DNA of 64,000 nt from Antarcticibacterium flavum (GTDB taxonomy: Bacteria; Bacteroidota; Bacteroidia; Flavobacteriales; Flavobacteriaceae): NCBI RefSeq assembly GCF_006159205.1, contig NZ_CP040812.1, positions 1,984,001-2,048,000 on the forward strand, given 5' to 3'. Both the position numbers and the translations under genes were made by a program. Of this stretch, positions 16,820-26,160 are shown in pieces (the stretch's first letter is position 1; each line of letters begins with the position of its first letter). Below the pieces are notes generated by a model, which made no database searches, was not told where the DNA came from, and saw nothing but the letters and a program-made list of their open reading frames with translations.

Positions 16820-19566
16820 AATTTTCTATCTTCTACTAACTCTGCTAAAAAGAGTTCGAAAAAATCAGCTAATTCACCACTTGAGCTAAAACCTAAATTA
16901 TCCCTCAAGAAAATTATTTTCGCAATTTCTTCATCTAAAATTCTTCTAGGCGTTGCTAATCCTTCATCTCCACTTGTAGAAATATTTTGTTCATTAAGAT
17001 TTTCAAAGGCAGTTACTGCCGAAATTATTTCAGTTCTGCTTAATTGTTTTAAATCTGGCACTTTGAATTGGTCAATATGAAAACCCTCCAGCTTTCTTAA
17101 TCCTTCTTGATTATTAGAGTGAATTTCAAATTGTATTTGGCCAAAACAAGAATTTAAGAATGCAACTATAAATTTCATTTGACTGCTTGAAGAAAGTGAA
17201 GAGTCAGCATTTCCATTTTCAAAACCTCTTAAATAAAAGAAATTAGTAGTTAAAACCACTGGATTGTTAAAAGGATTATAATAACATGTATGTTTAGTTC
17301 TCTCTGCTCTAGGAATCAAAATGTCAAATGAAACTTTATTCCTATAAGCTGTATTTACTATTCTTTTCCATTTACCTGCGTCTATTGCATTTTGGATGTT
17401 GAAAACAGCATTTAGAGAAGTGTCACTTTGATTAATAGCATCTAATCCGTTATTTGTATTATCATCATATCGACTTGGAAAATGTATAGCAGGCTCTGAC
17501 TCTAAATCTTCTTGGTCTAAAATTAATTTTCTGGCACTTCTACTATTTTTAATACCAAAACCTTTATTCGAAGAGTTTATTTCGGAAAATGGTATTTTTT
17601 TAAAATCGGGAAAAATTATTTTAGAGCCTCCATAATTTTCGGCACCCCCTCGTTTCTTAATTTTAAAAAAAGTATCCAAAGGCTCTAAAAAGGAAAGAGA
17701 ATCTAGATTGTGAAATTTATCCTCAGGATCAATTAAATACAACTTCCAATTTTCTGAAGAATCTATGTCTCTATTCGTCTCTTTAATTGTGTAATCTGAA
17801 GTTATCACCGTGCCAGAATTCGAAGAAAGAATTGATTTAATGTCATTTGGACGAGATAACAAATCAGAGTCTAATATTCGCAAAAACTTTATTTTACTAG
17901 GTGGCTGTTTATTAAGAATTGTAATTACAGTGGTGACTTTAAACTCTTCAAAATAATTTCTAGGATATAATATAATGGCCTCAACCTTATCTGATATAAA
18001 TTCTTTTAAGTGCTCTCCCTCCTCGTTATTTAAAAATTTCGCCATTAATATTAATCCTGCCCTTCCCTTATCATTCAAAAAATGCAACGCATAATTTACG
18101 AAGTAAAAATATAAATTCGGTTGCGAAGCGAGAGTAACAAAGTTTGGCTGCCCATTATTCCTTATTGCGCTATTCATTAAGGTTTTGTCCGCAATTGTAA
18201 TAGGGGCTTCCGGATTATCATTTCTCAAAAAAGGAGGATTCATTAATAAAACATCAAATCCTGATTTTTCAGGATTATCAAAAGTATTACCCGTAAGGAT
18301 GTTAGCATTGGTACTGTTATTAACCCCAGATAAATTTTTAGAAACTAATCTAAATGTTGCCAATTGAGCCAAAAATGGATCGACTTCCGTACCTCTAATT
18401 TGACTTAATAGTTCATTATGACTTTTCGTTATTCCACTAGAAAGATTAAGTATATTAATATAATCATATGCTGCATCTAATAAAGCACCATCCCCCGAGC
18501 AAGGATCAATTACCAAAGAATTTTCATTTTCAATTGTCAAAGTTGCAAGTAATATTGACAATTCTGTATCTGACATTATTTTACCCTTCTTGTGCAGAGT
18601 TTCTTTATCATAAACTTTTGAAGTTAAAAGATTAAAAATATATTCCGGTAATGGATTGTCTGAGACTGCTTGGGTGCCAAAATTATTCAGTGTTTGGATT
18701 GTGTTTATGAAGTATCGTTTAATAGGTTCAGTAAAGTTTTCAGGAAATATTCTGTCAGTTGAATTTGGATGGTTGGAAAAAATTTGTTTAAAATCTAATT
18801 GTAAAACTCTATTGTAATTATTTGATAGCCTATTTTTAAAAGCTTGTAAGCTTTCGTCCGCAACAGGAAGACTTCTGAAATAACTTTGATTGGTGTTATT
18901 TGTTTGGTTATAATAATCTTTTAAATAAGTAAAAGCTAGTAAACGGAATAGTTCGTATAAGGTAAGTTCTGCAGACAATTCCTTATTATGCATTAACCCG
19001 GCGCTAACACTCTTGTAATTTTGAAAAAATGAATCTATGATGGGCCCCCAATTATTTTCCCATTCAGGTTGAACTCTGTTATAAATTATTGGTAAAATTT
19101 GTTCTAAAGTGGCCTGAAACTCTCTTATTGTGTGAGTAGCGTCACGAGTTTGGGGGTTGAAAGGTAAATGTGATTTTGGATTATCCTTTAAGATGCAATT
19201 TGAGATTGGTCCTTGCCTATCTGCAAATAAAATCAATTCTTCAATATTAGTCAGGCAAAAATATTTCGGATAATTTGGTTCCCAAAAAGGAGAAAAATCT
19301 GAAACATATGACCTTGCTTGATTTTGAAATCTTTGTGAAGTAATATCACGAGCAGTTTTTTTTACTTCCATAACAAAGATATATCTGTTGGAAGCTTTTA
19401 ATTTGATTGCAAAGTCAGGAACTATAGTGCTATTAGGAATTGCTGGGTGATGAATTACTTCTAACAGAGAATTGTAACCACAGTTTGAAATAGCATCATT
19501 TATTGCTTTCTTGACAACTGGATGAAAACCTGTAACTTCATCTGAGTTGTACCAGAGATTTACCAT
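16816..19566 (-). CDS. Fused restriction nuclease-methyltransferase (type IIG-like)
   Basis: 916 residues. The N-terminus (about 1-130) looks like a PD-(D/E)XK nuclease: VPDF with D51, then MEVKK with E67 and K69, as in HsdR/Eco57I N-termini. A helical linker (150-320) leads to a gamma-class N6-adenine methylase core: DPCSGDG 354-360 and NPPF 443-446. The C-terminal third (about 560-900) should be the specificity domain (HIDQFKVPDL near the end). This layout suggests one protein that cuts and methylates. It lies 1 bp after a second N6A methylase gene and overlaps the m5C gene by 4 bp. The recognition site cannot be predicted by eye. Confidence 0.88.
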   Translation of the reverse strand: MVNLWYNSDEVTGFHPVVKKAINDAISNCGYNSLLEVIHHPAIPNSTIVPDFAIKLKASNRYIFVMEVKKTARDITSQRFQNQARSYVSDFSPFWEPNYPKYFCLTNIEELILFADRQGPISNCILKDNPKSHLPFNPQTRDATHTIREFQATLEQILPIIYNRVQPEWENNWGPIIDSFFQNYKSVSAGLMHNKELSAELTLYELFRLLAFTYLKDYYNQTNNTNQSYFRSLPVADESLQAFKNRLSNNYNRVLQLDFKQIFSNHPNSTDRIFPENFTEPIKRYFINTIQTLNNFGTQAVSDNPLPEYIFNLLTSKVYDKETLHKKGKIMSDTELSILLATLTIENENSLVIDPCSGDGALLDAAYDYINILNLSSGITKSHNELLSQIRGTEVDPFLAQLATFRLVSKNLSGVNNSTNANILTGNTFDNPEKSGFDVLLMNPPFLRNDNPEAPITIADKTLMNSAIRNNGQPNFVTLASQPNLYFYFVNYALHFLNDKGRAGLILMAKFLNNEEGEHLKEFISDKVEAIILYPRNYFEEFKVTTVITILNKQPPSKIKFLRILDSDLLSRPNDIKSILSSNSGTVITSDYTIKETNRDIDSSENWKLYLIDPEDKFHNLDSLSFLEPLDTFFKIKKRGGAENYGGSKIIFPDFKKIPFSEINSSNKGFGIKNSRSARKLILDQEDLESEPAIHFPSRYDDNTNNGLDAINQSDTSLNAVFNIQNAIDAGKWKRIVNTAYRNKVSFDILIPRAERTKHTCYYNPFNNPVVLTTNFFYLRGFENGNADSSLSSSSQMKFIVAFLNSCFGQIQFEIHSNNQEGLRKLEGFHIDQFKVPDLKQLSRTEIISAVTAFENLNEQNISTSGDEGLATPRRILDEEIAKIIFLRDNLGFSSSGELADFFELFLAELVEDRKL

Positions 19567-19567
19567 A

Positions 19568-21220
19568 TTAATTATAATATTCTTTTAATTCCTTTTTCAA
19601 GTCATTTAGCGAAAATGAGGAATTATATTGTTCGTTATATTCATTGAGCAATAAATTATCAATTTGCTCAATTATTTGTTGTTGTTCATTTTGATATCTA
19701 TTTACTGATAACAATTTTTCTCCTAGTTCATTTAATTTAGCAGAGGTTTGATTAGACAAATTTTTGACATCTACAACTTTAACTTCTTTGAATTCATAAA
19801 GCTGAATTTTCCTTAAACCATTGCCTTGACTTCTTGAGTTACTTAAAACATTTAGTCTTGTAAAGGTTGAGTTTAATATTGCTAAATATACCAATTCGGA
19901 ACTTGGAATACTAAGATTATAAAAATTATCAGAAGACAAACATTTATTAGGATTTAGAATAAAGTCTACATTGTTTCTGAGATAATAATTAAAAATAAAA
20001 TTCCCACTGGATTTTGTTTTTATTTTAAACCAATTTTTTCCAGATAATATTTTATTTTTTACTGCTTTGTATTTATCTGGCGGCGAATTAAGTATCTTAT
20101 TTCTTATTACATCTAAATACTCTTTAGTATTGCAGGAAGTTGTATCACTAACTGCTAGAACATACGCATTTCCTTGATAAACAGAATAGGTTTTTATTTG
20201 AGAAATATCTTTAATAATTGGCTTTAATTCAGGTAAAATATTATTGGTAAATATAAAATGCTGGTTGATTATAGCAGATGTTCCTCGTTGGATTGGTTGA
20301 GAAACGATGGATTTAAGTGTTTTAAATAGAGGCAATTTAAAATCTATTGCACTTTCATTATTAAAAGAATGTGTCAATAATTCATGTTGTTTAAATCTTT
20401 GGCAATGAAAATTTAAGTCATTATAGCTCCTCAAATCATTTAAATCTTTTAGAGAGTGATAAGAGAAAGATTTACTCTTATTTTTATCCTTTACGAATTT
20501 AATTACGGTAGCTCCAACATCAACATTTTCAAAAGCACTTTTTTTAAAATGGTAAATGCTTTGCAAAGATCCTAATTTTAAAAACGAGTCTTTTAAAAAA
20601 TTCCCAAAACTACTATAAAGCCAACTATCATAAATTACAGCAACCATTTCCCCATTATCTTTCAAGTGGACAATTGATTTCAACAGAAAATAGATATATA
20701 AGTTAGACTGAGAGGGTACTGCTGTCAAACCTGCTAAAAAGTTGTTTTTAATATTTCTCTTTGAGTTAACTCCATTCCGCAATAACTCCTGTCTTACATA
20801 TGGTGGGTTCTGTATGATTAAATCGAATTTTTCGGAAATTGGTAAATCAAAAAAACTACCTTGAATTAATGTTCTTTTTGAACCACTAAAAAAACTTTCA
20901 ATTTCATCATTAATTAAATTTTTATCAATTTCAATTCCTTTAAGATTACAATTGGCTAAATCTAGCGGTAAAGCCTTGAAAAAAGTATTTGGACCAATGC
21001 AAGGATCAAGGATGGAACAGTTTATCTCTTTATTTTTCTTGAACAAACTTACCATAAACTTAGCCAAGATAGGAGAAGTGAATACTTGACCTAAATTTTC
21101 ATCTGGCGCTGGTGTCTCTGATTTTGTTTTAAAGTCGTTCGAAAAAAACAGCTCAAGTTGTTCCTCAAAGGATTTAACAACATCATCATTTATATATGGC
21201 TTAGAAATTGTATTAAACAT
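19568..21220 (-). CDS. N6-adenine DNA methyltransferase (Eco57I/TaqI-like)
   Basis: 550 residues. LGQVFTSPILAKFMV (43-57) and LDPCIGPNTFF (71-81) form the AdoMet site, and NPPY 138-141 is the catalytic motif of N6-adenine methylases. The segment IQRGTSAI near 318 and the C-terminal RSQGNGLRKIQLYEFKEV resemble a target-recognition domain. It is probably the companion modification enzyme of the adjacent fused enzyme. It overlaps the upstream controller gene by 8 bp and the next gene follows within 1 bp. Confidence 0.9.
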   Translation of the reverse strand: MFNTISKPYINDDVVKSFEEQLELFFSNDFKTKSETPAPDENLGQVFTSPILAKFMVSLFKKNKEINCSILDPCIGPNTFFKALPLDLANCNLKGIEIDKNLINDEIESFFSGSKRTLIQGSFFDLPISEKFDLIIQNPPYVRQELLRNGVNSKRNIKNNFLAGLTAVPSQSNLYIYFLLKSIVHLKDNGEMVAVIYDSWLYSSFGNFLKDSFLKLGSLQSIYHFKKSAFENVDVGATVIKFVKDKNKSKSFSYHSLKDLNDLRSYNDLNFHCQRFKQHELLTHSFNNESAIDFKLPLFKTLKSIVSQPIQRGTSAIINQHFIFTNNILPELKPIIKDISQIKTYSVYQGNAYVLAVSDTTSCNTKEYLDVIRNKILNSPPDKYKAVKNKILSGKNWFKIKTKSSGNFIFNYYLRNNVDFILNPNKCLSSDNFYNLSIPSSELVYLAILNSTFTRLNVLSNSRSQGNGLRKIQLYEFKEVKVVDVKNLSNQTSAKLNELGEKLLSVNRYQNEQQQIIEQIDNLLLNEYNEQYNSSFSLNDLKKELKEYYN

Positions 21221-21512
21221 TTTTACCAGTTTGATATTTAATTTGCTCTTCAGCTACTTTTAAAGCATTTAGACCTTCTTTCTCATTTTTGATAATATCA
21301 TAAATTTTAGTCGCAATCCAAAGCGCTTCTAATTCCTCATAGGAATAATTAAAAGTTTTACTTATCGTTTTCAAATGAGCGCGTCTGAGAACTTTTTGAT
21401 CACTCTCAACCTTACTTAAATATCCATCTCCAATTTCAAGAATAGCCGCAAGTTGTCTTTGTAGCATCCCTGACGATTCTCTTAATATTTTAATTTTTTG
21501 CCCAAGTGTCAT
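21213..21512 (-). CDS. XRE-family controller protein of the R-M operon
   Basis: 99 residues. An N-terminal XRE helix-turn-helix (about 5-60: KIKILRESSGMLQRQLAAIL, GYLSKVESDQKVLRRAHLKT) carries a short helical tail. As the first gene of the R-M operon it fits the C-protein role of delaying nuclease expression after entry into a new host. A short palindrome AGACTTGTCT lies 13-22 bp upstream of the start. Confidence 0.85.
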   Translation of the reverse strand: MTLGQKIKILRESSGMLQRQLAAILEIGDGYLSKVESDQKVLRRAHLKTISKTFNYSYEELEALWIATKIYDIIKNEKEGLNALKVAEEQIKYQTGKNV

Positions 21513-21524
21513 TTTACTAAAAAT

Positions 21525-21534
21525 AGACTTGTCT
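21525..21534 (-). promoter_or_regulatory. Candidate controller-protein operator
   Basis: AGACTTGTCT is a perfect 10-bp palindrome just upstream of the controller gene. It resembles C-box half-sites (GAC...GTC) in form. Only its position and symmetry support it. Confidence 0.4.
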
Positions 21535-21740
21535 TAATATGGTCAAATATAGTTTTATTTATTTCAAATTTCTCTTTTTACTCAAAAATATTATCTTCTT
21601 TACTTGATTGTCCTACACATAGTTTTATTGTCTCACCAACAAATTCCTTGAAGGTAACTCATATGGCAATATTATTTTCCTTCTCAAGAGTCCTTGCAAT
21701 GGCATAATAAAGAAGTCTTCTTACTTTAAGGCAAAAAAAT

Positions 21741-21989
21741 ATGAATACAATAAACCAAATTGAAGTCAAATATCTAAGGCCTTCCAGAACAATTGAAAAA
21801 CTTGAAATATCTAAGGATCTAAAAAGATCTATATGTTTTGTTTACAATCACGAGGGTAATCACTTCAGGTTATTTGACAATGAAATGGCTTTAAACTTAT
21901 TTCTTAAACAAGGAAGCGAGCCAAAAATAACTTTTGATTCTGAGGAAGAATTGGACAAATTTCTTCTATACCAATATTCATCTTTTTAA
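21741..21989 (+). CDS. Small hypothetical protein
   Basis: 82 residues, no signal peptide or membrane segment, acidic C-terminus (FDSEEELDKFLLYQYSSF). An internal FRLFDNEMALNLFL resembles short alpha/beta proteins found in flavobacteria; I do not recognise a family. The purine-rich AAGG about 8 nt upstream and a second small gene 55 bp downstream on the same strand suggest a short operon. Confidence 0.6.
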   Translation: MNTINQIEVKYLRPSRTIEKLEISKDLKRSICFVYNHEGNHFRLFDNEMALNLFLKQGSEPKITFDSEEELDKFLLYQYSSF

Positions 21990-22043
21990 ATTTCCATTAA
22001 CCACATCTCAAATTTTCCTGGTAACTTTCCTTAAAAAGCAACC

Positions 22044-22358
22044 ATGAAAACTTCAGCAAACAACATCAAATTTGAATACCTACATCGGGATGAAGGGAAC
22101 TATAAGATCTTCGGAGAACTAATTTTCAGAAATGAACAAAACCATACAATCGAGGAGGTAACCAGGAAGTTACAAAGCAACCTCATCGATCAGGAATATT
22201 TCTACCCACTTTCAGCTAAAGTCCCATTATTTCCGGAGCATAAAAGCATAGTTCAGGATTTTACAGATTGGTATGAATTCCGGCAATTTTCCTTCACAAA
22301 AGAAGCACCTTCAGCTAAACGATCCATAGAAGAATTCCTGAACGAGTTCTCCACTTAA
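22044..22358 (+). CDS. Hypothetical protein
   Basis: 104 residues, soluble. It contains FEYLHRDEGNYKIFGELIFR, then a helix with TIEEVTRKLQSNLIDQEYFY and the C-terminal KRSIEEFLNEF. Similar short proteins occur beside R-M and other accessory genes in Bacteroidota, but no function is known to me. Its TAA stop is followed by a TCTCTTC-type heptamer array (about 22359-22400). Confidence 0.62.
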   Translation: MKTSANNIKFEYLHRDEGNYKIFGELIFRNEQNHTIEEVTRKLQSNLIDQEYFYPLSAKVPLFPEHKSIVQDFTDWYEFRQFSFTKEAPSAKRSIEEFLNEFST

Positions 22359-22463
22359 TCTTTTTTCTCTGTTCTCTTCTCTCTTCTCTCTATTCTTCAG
22401 CTTAAAAAAATTTCAGAAAATCCCTATCTTACCGCCTCATTATCAAATTCAAAATTTTAATTT

Positions 22464-25400
22464 ATGACAAAGCCCCTACAGCTGCTCCTGGCATTTTTAC
22501 TGCTGGGAACCGGCATTAGCTTCGGCCAGGATACTATTGCCAAAAAAGACAGCCTGGCCACCAAGGAATTACCCCTGGAACCTGAAAGAAAGATATCCCT
22601 CACCACCAACGAGGGCACCTGGATCTCTGTAGACGTGAGCCCAGATGGGAAGAACATCATCTTTGATATGATGGGGAACCTTTACCGTATGCCCCTCACC
22701 GGCGGGAAGGCCGAGAATATTACCAGCGGGATGGCCTATGACGTGCACCCGCGCTACAGCCCCAACGGGAAGGAGATCGTTTTTATTTCAGACAGGAGCG
22801 GGGCAGACAATATCTGGCTTATGGACCTCGAGACCAAAGAGACCACCCAGATCACAGAAGATGATAACCAGAACTACTTTTCTGCCAGCTGGTCGCCAGA
22901 TGGGGAATATATCGTAGGAGCCAAGGGCCGCCGCAATATCAAACTGCACCTCTACCACCGCGAGGGCGGCAAGGGCGCGCAGCTGCTTGATAAGCCAGAT
23001 AATCTCAAGGCCATAGACCCCGCCTTTAGCCACGACGGGAAGAGCATTTACTATTCAAAACGCAGCGGTGCGTGGAATTACAACGCGCAGCTCCCGCAGT
23101 ACCAAATTGGCAGCTATGATATGGAGACGGGGGAGACTACAGATGTTACTGCCCGCTACGGCAGTGCTTTCACCCCTGTGCTGTCCCCCAATGGAAAATG
23201 GCTTGTCTACGGTACCCGCTTTGAGGACCAAACCGGGCTGGTAAGGCGCGAGCTCGCCACCGGCCGCGAGGAGTGGCTGGCATATCCCATACAGCGCGAT
23301 GACCAGGAGTCTATCGCTTCCCTTGGCGTGCTGCCGGCGATGTCCTTTACGCCCAACAGCGATCATCTTATCACTTATTACGGCGGAAAGATCCACAAGA
23401 TCAATGTGGAGACAAAACAAGCTTCAGAAATTCCTTTTGAGGTAGACCTGGACCTGCACATGGGGCCCGAGGTTATTTTCAAATATCCCATCAAGGATGA
23501 TCCCACTGCCCGGGTGACGCAAATAAGGAATGCCGTGCCGTCTCCGGATGGTTCCAAACTGGCGTTCACGGCCCTTAACAGGTTGTACGTGATGGATTTT
23601 CCAAACGGGGAACCCCGCAGGCTTACAAAGCACGATTTTACCGAGGCTCACCCCGCCTGGTCGCCAGATGGGAGCCGCATTGTTTTCACCACCTGGCAGG
23701 AAGAGGGCGGGCATCTTTACAGCGTGAATGCCAACGGCCGCAATTTGAAGAGGCTCACCTCCCAGAGCGCCATCTACTCCCAGCCCGCGTATTCCTATAA
23801 CAGTGACAGGATCGCGTTCCTGAGGGGTACTGCTGAAACGTATCGCAATTCCTTTAGCGGCTTTGGCTCCCGCAGCCGTGAAGATCTCGCGTGGATCCCT
23901 GCGGAAGGTGGGGAGGTCACCATTATTGAGCGGTACAAAGGCAGGACGAATCCGCACTTCACGAAGGTGGACGATCGCGTTTATCTGAATGATGACGAAA
24001 AACTGATCTCTATCCGCTGGGATGGGACCGATGAAAAAGAGCTGCTGAAGGTAAAGGGGATCACCCCCTTCGGAAGTTCTGTCCACGACCACGATCACGA
24101 CCACGCCGCCCTGACGCAGCAGAACGGGGCTGAAAATGATAAAGCCTCGAAGCCATCTATTATCCTGATCTCTCCCGATGGGAAGAAGGCGCTGGCAAAG
24201 ATCAACAACGATATTTATTCGGTAACCATTCCAAGATTCGGAAAAACGCCGGAGATCTCTGTTGCCAATGTAGATAAAGCCGCTTTCCCCGCATCACAGG
24301 TGACTGAAATTGGAGGGGAATTCCCGGCCTGGAGCGGTAACTCCAAAAATGCCCACTGGTCCCTTGGTGCCAGCCATTTCGTTTACGACCTGGCAGCAGC
24401 AAAAGTGCACAATGACAGCCTGAAAGCAGCCAAAAAACTGAAAGCCGAAGCTGAAGGGAAAGATGCTTCAGATGATGAGGAGGAAGGCGATGAAGATGAG
24501 AAAGAGAACGGGGATGAGGAAGAAGATTCAGAAGAAGAGGAGATCACCCCAAAAGATGAGGATAGTTTCAAGGCTGATGAGTTTGAGATAAACATCACCT
24601 ACCAGAGAGCCCTTCCGCAGGGAGCAGCTGTCATAAAGAACGCCCGCATCCTTACGATGAAGGGAGACGAGATCATCCAGAATGGGGATATTCTCATCAA
24701 GAACAACCGGATTGAAGCCGTGGGACCTGCCGGAAGCCTGGACGTGCCCCGCGGTGCGACTGAGATCGACGCATCTGGTAAGACCGTGATGCCGGGCTTC
24801 ATTGATACCCACGCGCACTTACGACCTAATGCTGAGATCCATAAGAACCAGGTTTGGATGTATGCCGCCAACCTCGCCTATGGGGTCACCACCACCCGAG
24901 ACCCGCAAACCGGAACCACAGATGTGCTTACGTATGCAGATATGGTGGAAGCCGGGATGCTGGCAGGACCGCGAATCTACAGCACAGGACCGGGTCTTGG
25001 ATACTGGGGTTATAAGCTGAAGGATCTTGACCACACCAGGCGGGTCCTGAAACAATACAGTAAATACTACGACACCAAGAGCATTAAGATGTACCTGGTA
25101 GGAAACAGGCAAATGCGCCAGTGGGTGATCCAGGCCAGTAAAGAACTCGAACTAATGCCAACCACAGAGGGCGGACTCGATTTCAAACTGAATATGACTC
25201 AGTTACTCGACGGCTATCCCGGGCACGAGCATTCCTTTCCGGTGTATCCCGTTTACAAAGACGTGATCCAGACTGTTGCCGAATCTAAAATGGCGGTAAC
25301 CCCTACCCTGCTCGTTTCCTATGGCGGGCCGTGGGCAGAGGAATATTACTACGCTACAGAGCAGCCTTACAACGATCAAAAGCTACAGCGCTTCACCCCT

Positions 25401-25877
25401 TACGAGGAACTGGCGAGAAAATCCAGAAGACGCGGCGCCTGGTTCATGGAAGAGGAACACGTTTTCCAAAAACATGCTGCGATGATGAAAGACCTAATCG
25501 ACGCCAACGGACTTGTAGGTGTGGGTAGTCACGGTCAGCTACAGGGCTTGGGTTACCACTGGGAGCTCTGGGCCCTTCAAAGCGGCGGAATGGATGAGCA
25601 CACCGCCCTGCGCGCCGCCACCATCCTGGGAGCAGAATCCCTTGGCCTCGACGGCGACCTGGGAACGGTAGAAGCCGGAAAACTGGCAGATCTTGTGATC
25701 CTGGATGGGAATCCGCTGGAGAACATCCGCAACAGCAACACCGTTCGCTACGTCATCAAAGACGGAAGGATCTACAACGCCGAAAGCCTCGACGAGCTCC
25801 ACCCCGAAAAGAAACCGGCCAAAGAATCTAATTGGCAAACCGTGCAGCCGGAGAATTTGCCGGGGATACGGGAGTAG
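22464..25877 (+). CDS. Secreted PD40 beta-propeller-amidohydrolase fusion protein
   Basis: 1137 residues. A signal peptide (about 1-21, ending FGQ) is followed by WD40-like/PD40 propeller repeats to about 650 (SPDGKNIIFDM, SPNGKEIVFISDRSGADNIW, SPDGSRIVFTTW). A His-Asp run (HDHDHDH) sits near 540 and a very acidic linker at about 658-692. The amidohydrolase domain starts near 720 (AAVIKNARILTM), with the metal motif DTHAH at about 780-784 and the C-terminal GKLADLVILDGNP. The fusion is known in Bacteroidota; the substrate is unknown, perhaps a peptide-derived or cyclic amide in the periplasm. A terminator follows. Confidence 0.88.
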   Translation: MTKPLQLLLAFLLLGTGISFGQDTIAKKDSLATKELPLEPERKISLTTNEGTWISVDVSPDGKNIIFDMMGNLYRMPLTGGKAENITSGMAYDVHPRYSPNGKEIVFISDRSGADNIWLMDLETKETTQITEDDNQNYFSASWSPDGEYIVGAKGRRNIKLHLYHREGGKGAQLLDKPDNLKAIDPAFSHDGKSIYYSKRSGAWNYNAQLPQYQIGSYDMETGETTDVTARYGSAFTPVLSPNGKWLVYGTRFEDQTGLVRRELATGREEWLAYPIQRDDQESIASLGVLPAMSFTPNSDHLITYYGGKIHKINVETKQASEIPFEVDLDLHMGPEVIFKYPIKDDPTARVTQIRNAVPSPDGSKLAFTALNRLYVMDFPNGEPRRLTKHDFTEAHPAWSPDGSRIVFTTWQEEGGHLYSVNANGRNLKRLTSQSAIYSQPAYSYNSDRIAFLRGTAETYRNSFSGFGSRSREDLAWIPAEGGEVTIIERYKGRTNPHFTKVDDRVYLNDDEKLISIRWDGTDEKELLKVKGITPFGSSVHDHDHDHAALTQQNGAENDKASKPSIILISPDGKKALAKINNDIYSVTIPRFGKTPEISVANVDKAAFPASQVTEIGGEFPAWSGNSKNAHWSLGASHFVYDLAAAKVHNDSLKAAKKLKAEAEGKDASDDEEEGDEDEKENGDEEEDSEEEEITPKDEDSFKADEFEINITYQRALPQGAAVIKNARILTMKGDEIIQNGDILIKNNRIEAVGPAGSLDVPRGATEIDASGKTVMPGFIDTHAHLRPNAEIHKNQVWMYAANLAYGVTTTRDPQTGTTDVLTYADMVEAGMLAGPRIYSTGPGLGYWGYKLKDLDHTRRVLKQYSKYYDTKSIKMYLVGNRQMRQWVIQASKELELMPTTEGGLDFKLNMTQLLDGYPGHEHSFPVYPVYKDVIQTVAESKMAVTPTLLVSYGGPWAEEYYYATEQPYNDQKLQRFTPYEELARKSRRRGAWFMEEEHVFQKHAAMMKDLIDANGLVGVGSHGQLQGLGYHWELWALQSGGMDEHTALRAATILGAESLGLDGDLGTVEAGKLADLVILDGNPLENIRNSNTVRYVIKDGRIYNAESLDELHPEKKPAKESNWQTVQPENLPGIRE

Positions 25878-25896
25878 TACTGTTTTAGAATGATTT

Positions 25897-25927
25897 GAAA
25901 AACCCGGCGAGTGTGTCGGGTTTTTTG
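25897..25927 (+). terminator. Rho-independent-type terminator after the amidohydrolase gene
   Basis: AAAAACCCG and CGGGTTTTTT form a 9-bp stem around a 10-nt loop and end in a T-run, 20 bp after the stop codon. Confidence 0.75.
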
Positions 25928-25929
25928 TT

Positions 25930-26160
25930 TGTTGGAGGTGGAAGGGTTGTAAGTTGTAGGTTGTAGGTTGTAGGTTGAAAAAAAATGTTGTCGGTTGTGG
26001 GTTGTCGGTTGTCGGTTGAAAAAGTTGTAGGTTGTAGGTTGTAGGTTGAAAAAAAATGTTGTCGGTTGTGGGTTGTCGGTTGTCGGTTGAAAAAGTTGTA
26101 GGTTGTAGGTTGAAAAAAAATGTTGTCGGTTGTGGGTTGTCGGTTGTCGGTTTTTGTGTT
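25930..26160. repeat. GTTGTAG / GTTGTCG heptamer minisatellite
   Basis: A higher-order array. A unit of several GGTTGTA copies, a run of A, ATGTTGTCGGTTGTGGG and further GTTGTCG copies is repeated about three times. All steps are multiples of 7 bp except the A-runs. Translated frames here are repeat artefacts (NLQPTTYN, TDNRQPTTDN), not genes. Confidence 0.9.

Noticed and set aside
15665..21512. BREX, DISARM or type I R-M system
   Set aside because: There is no PglZ/BrxC, no DrmABC, no HsdS/HsdM/HsdR helicase set; the genes fit a type II/IIG layout.
22788..25528. Several antisense frames over 60 codons inside the amidohydrolase gene
   Set aside because: They are shadows of a GC-richer coding strand; the sense frame has clear domains.
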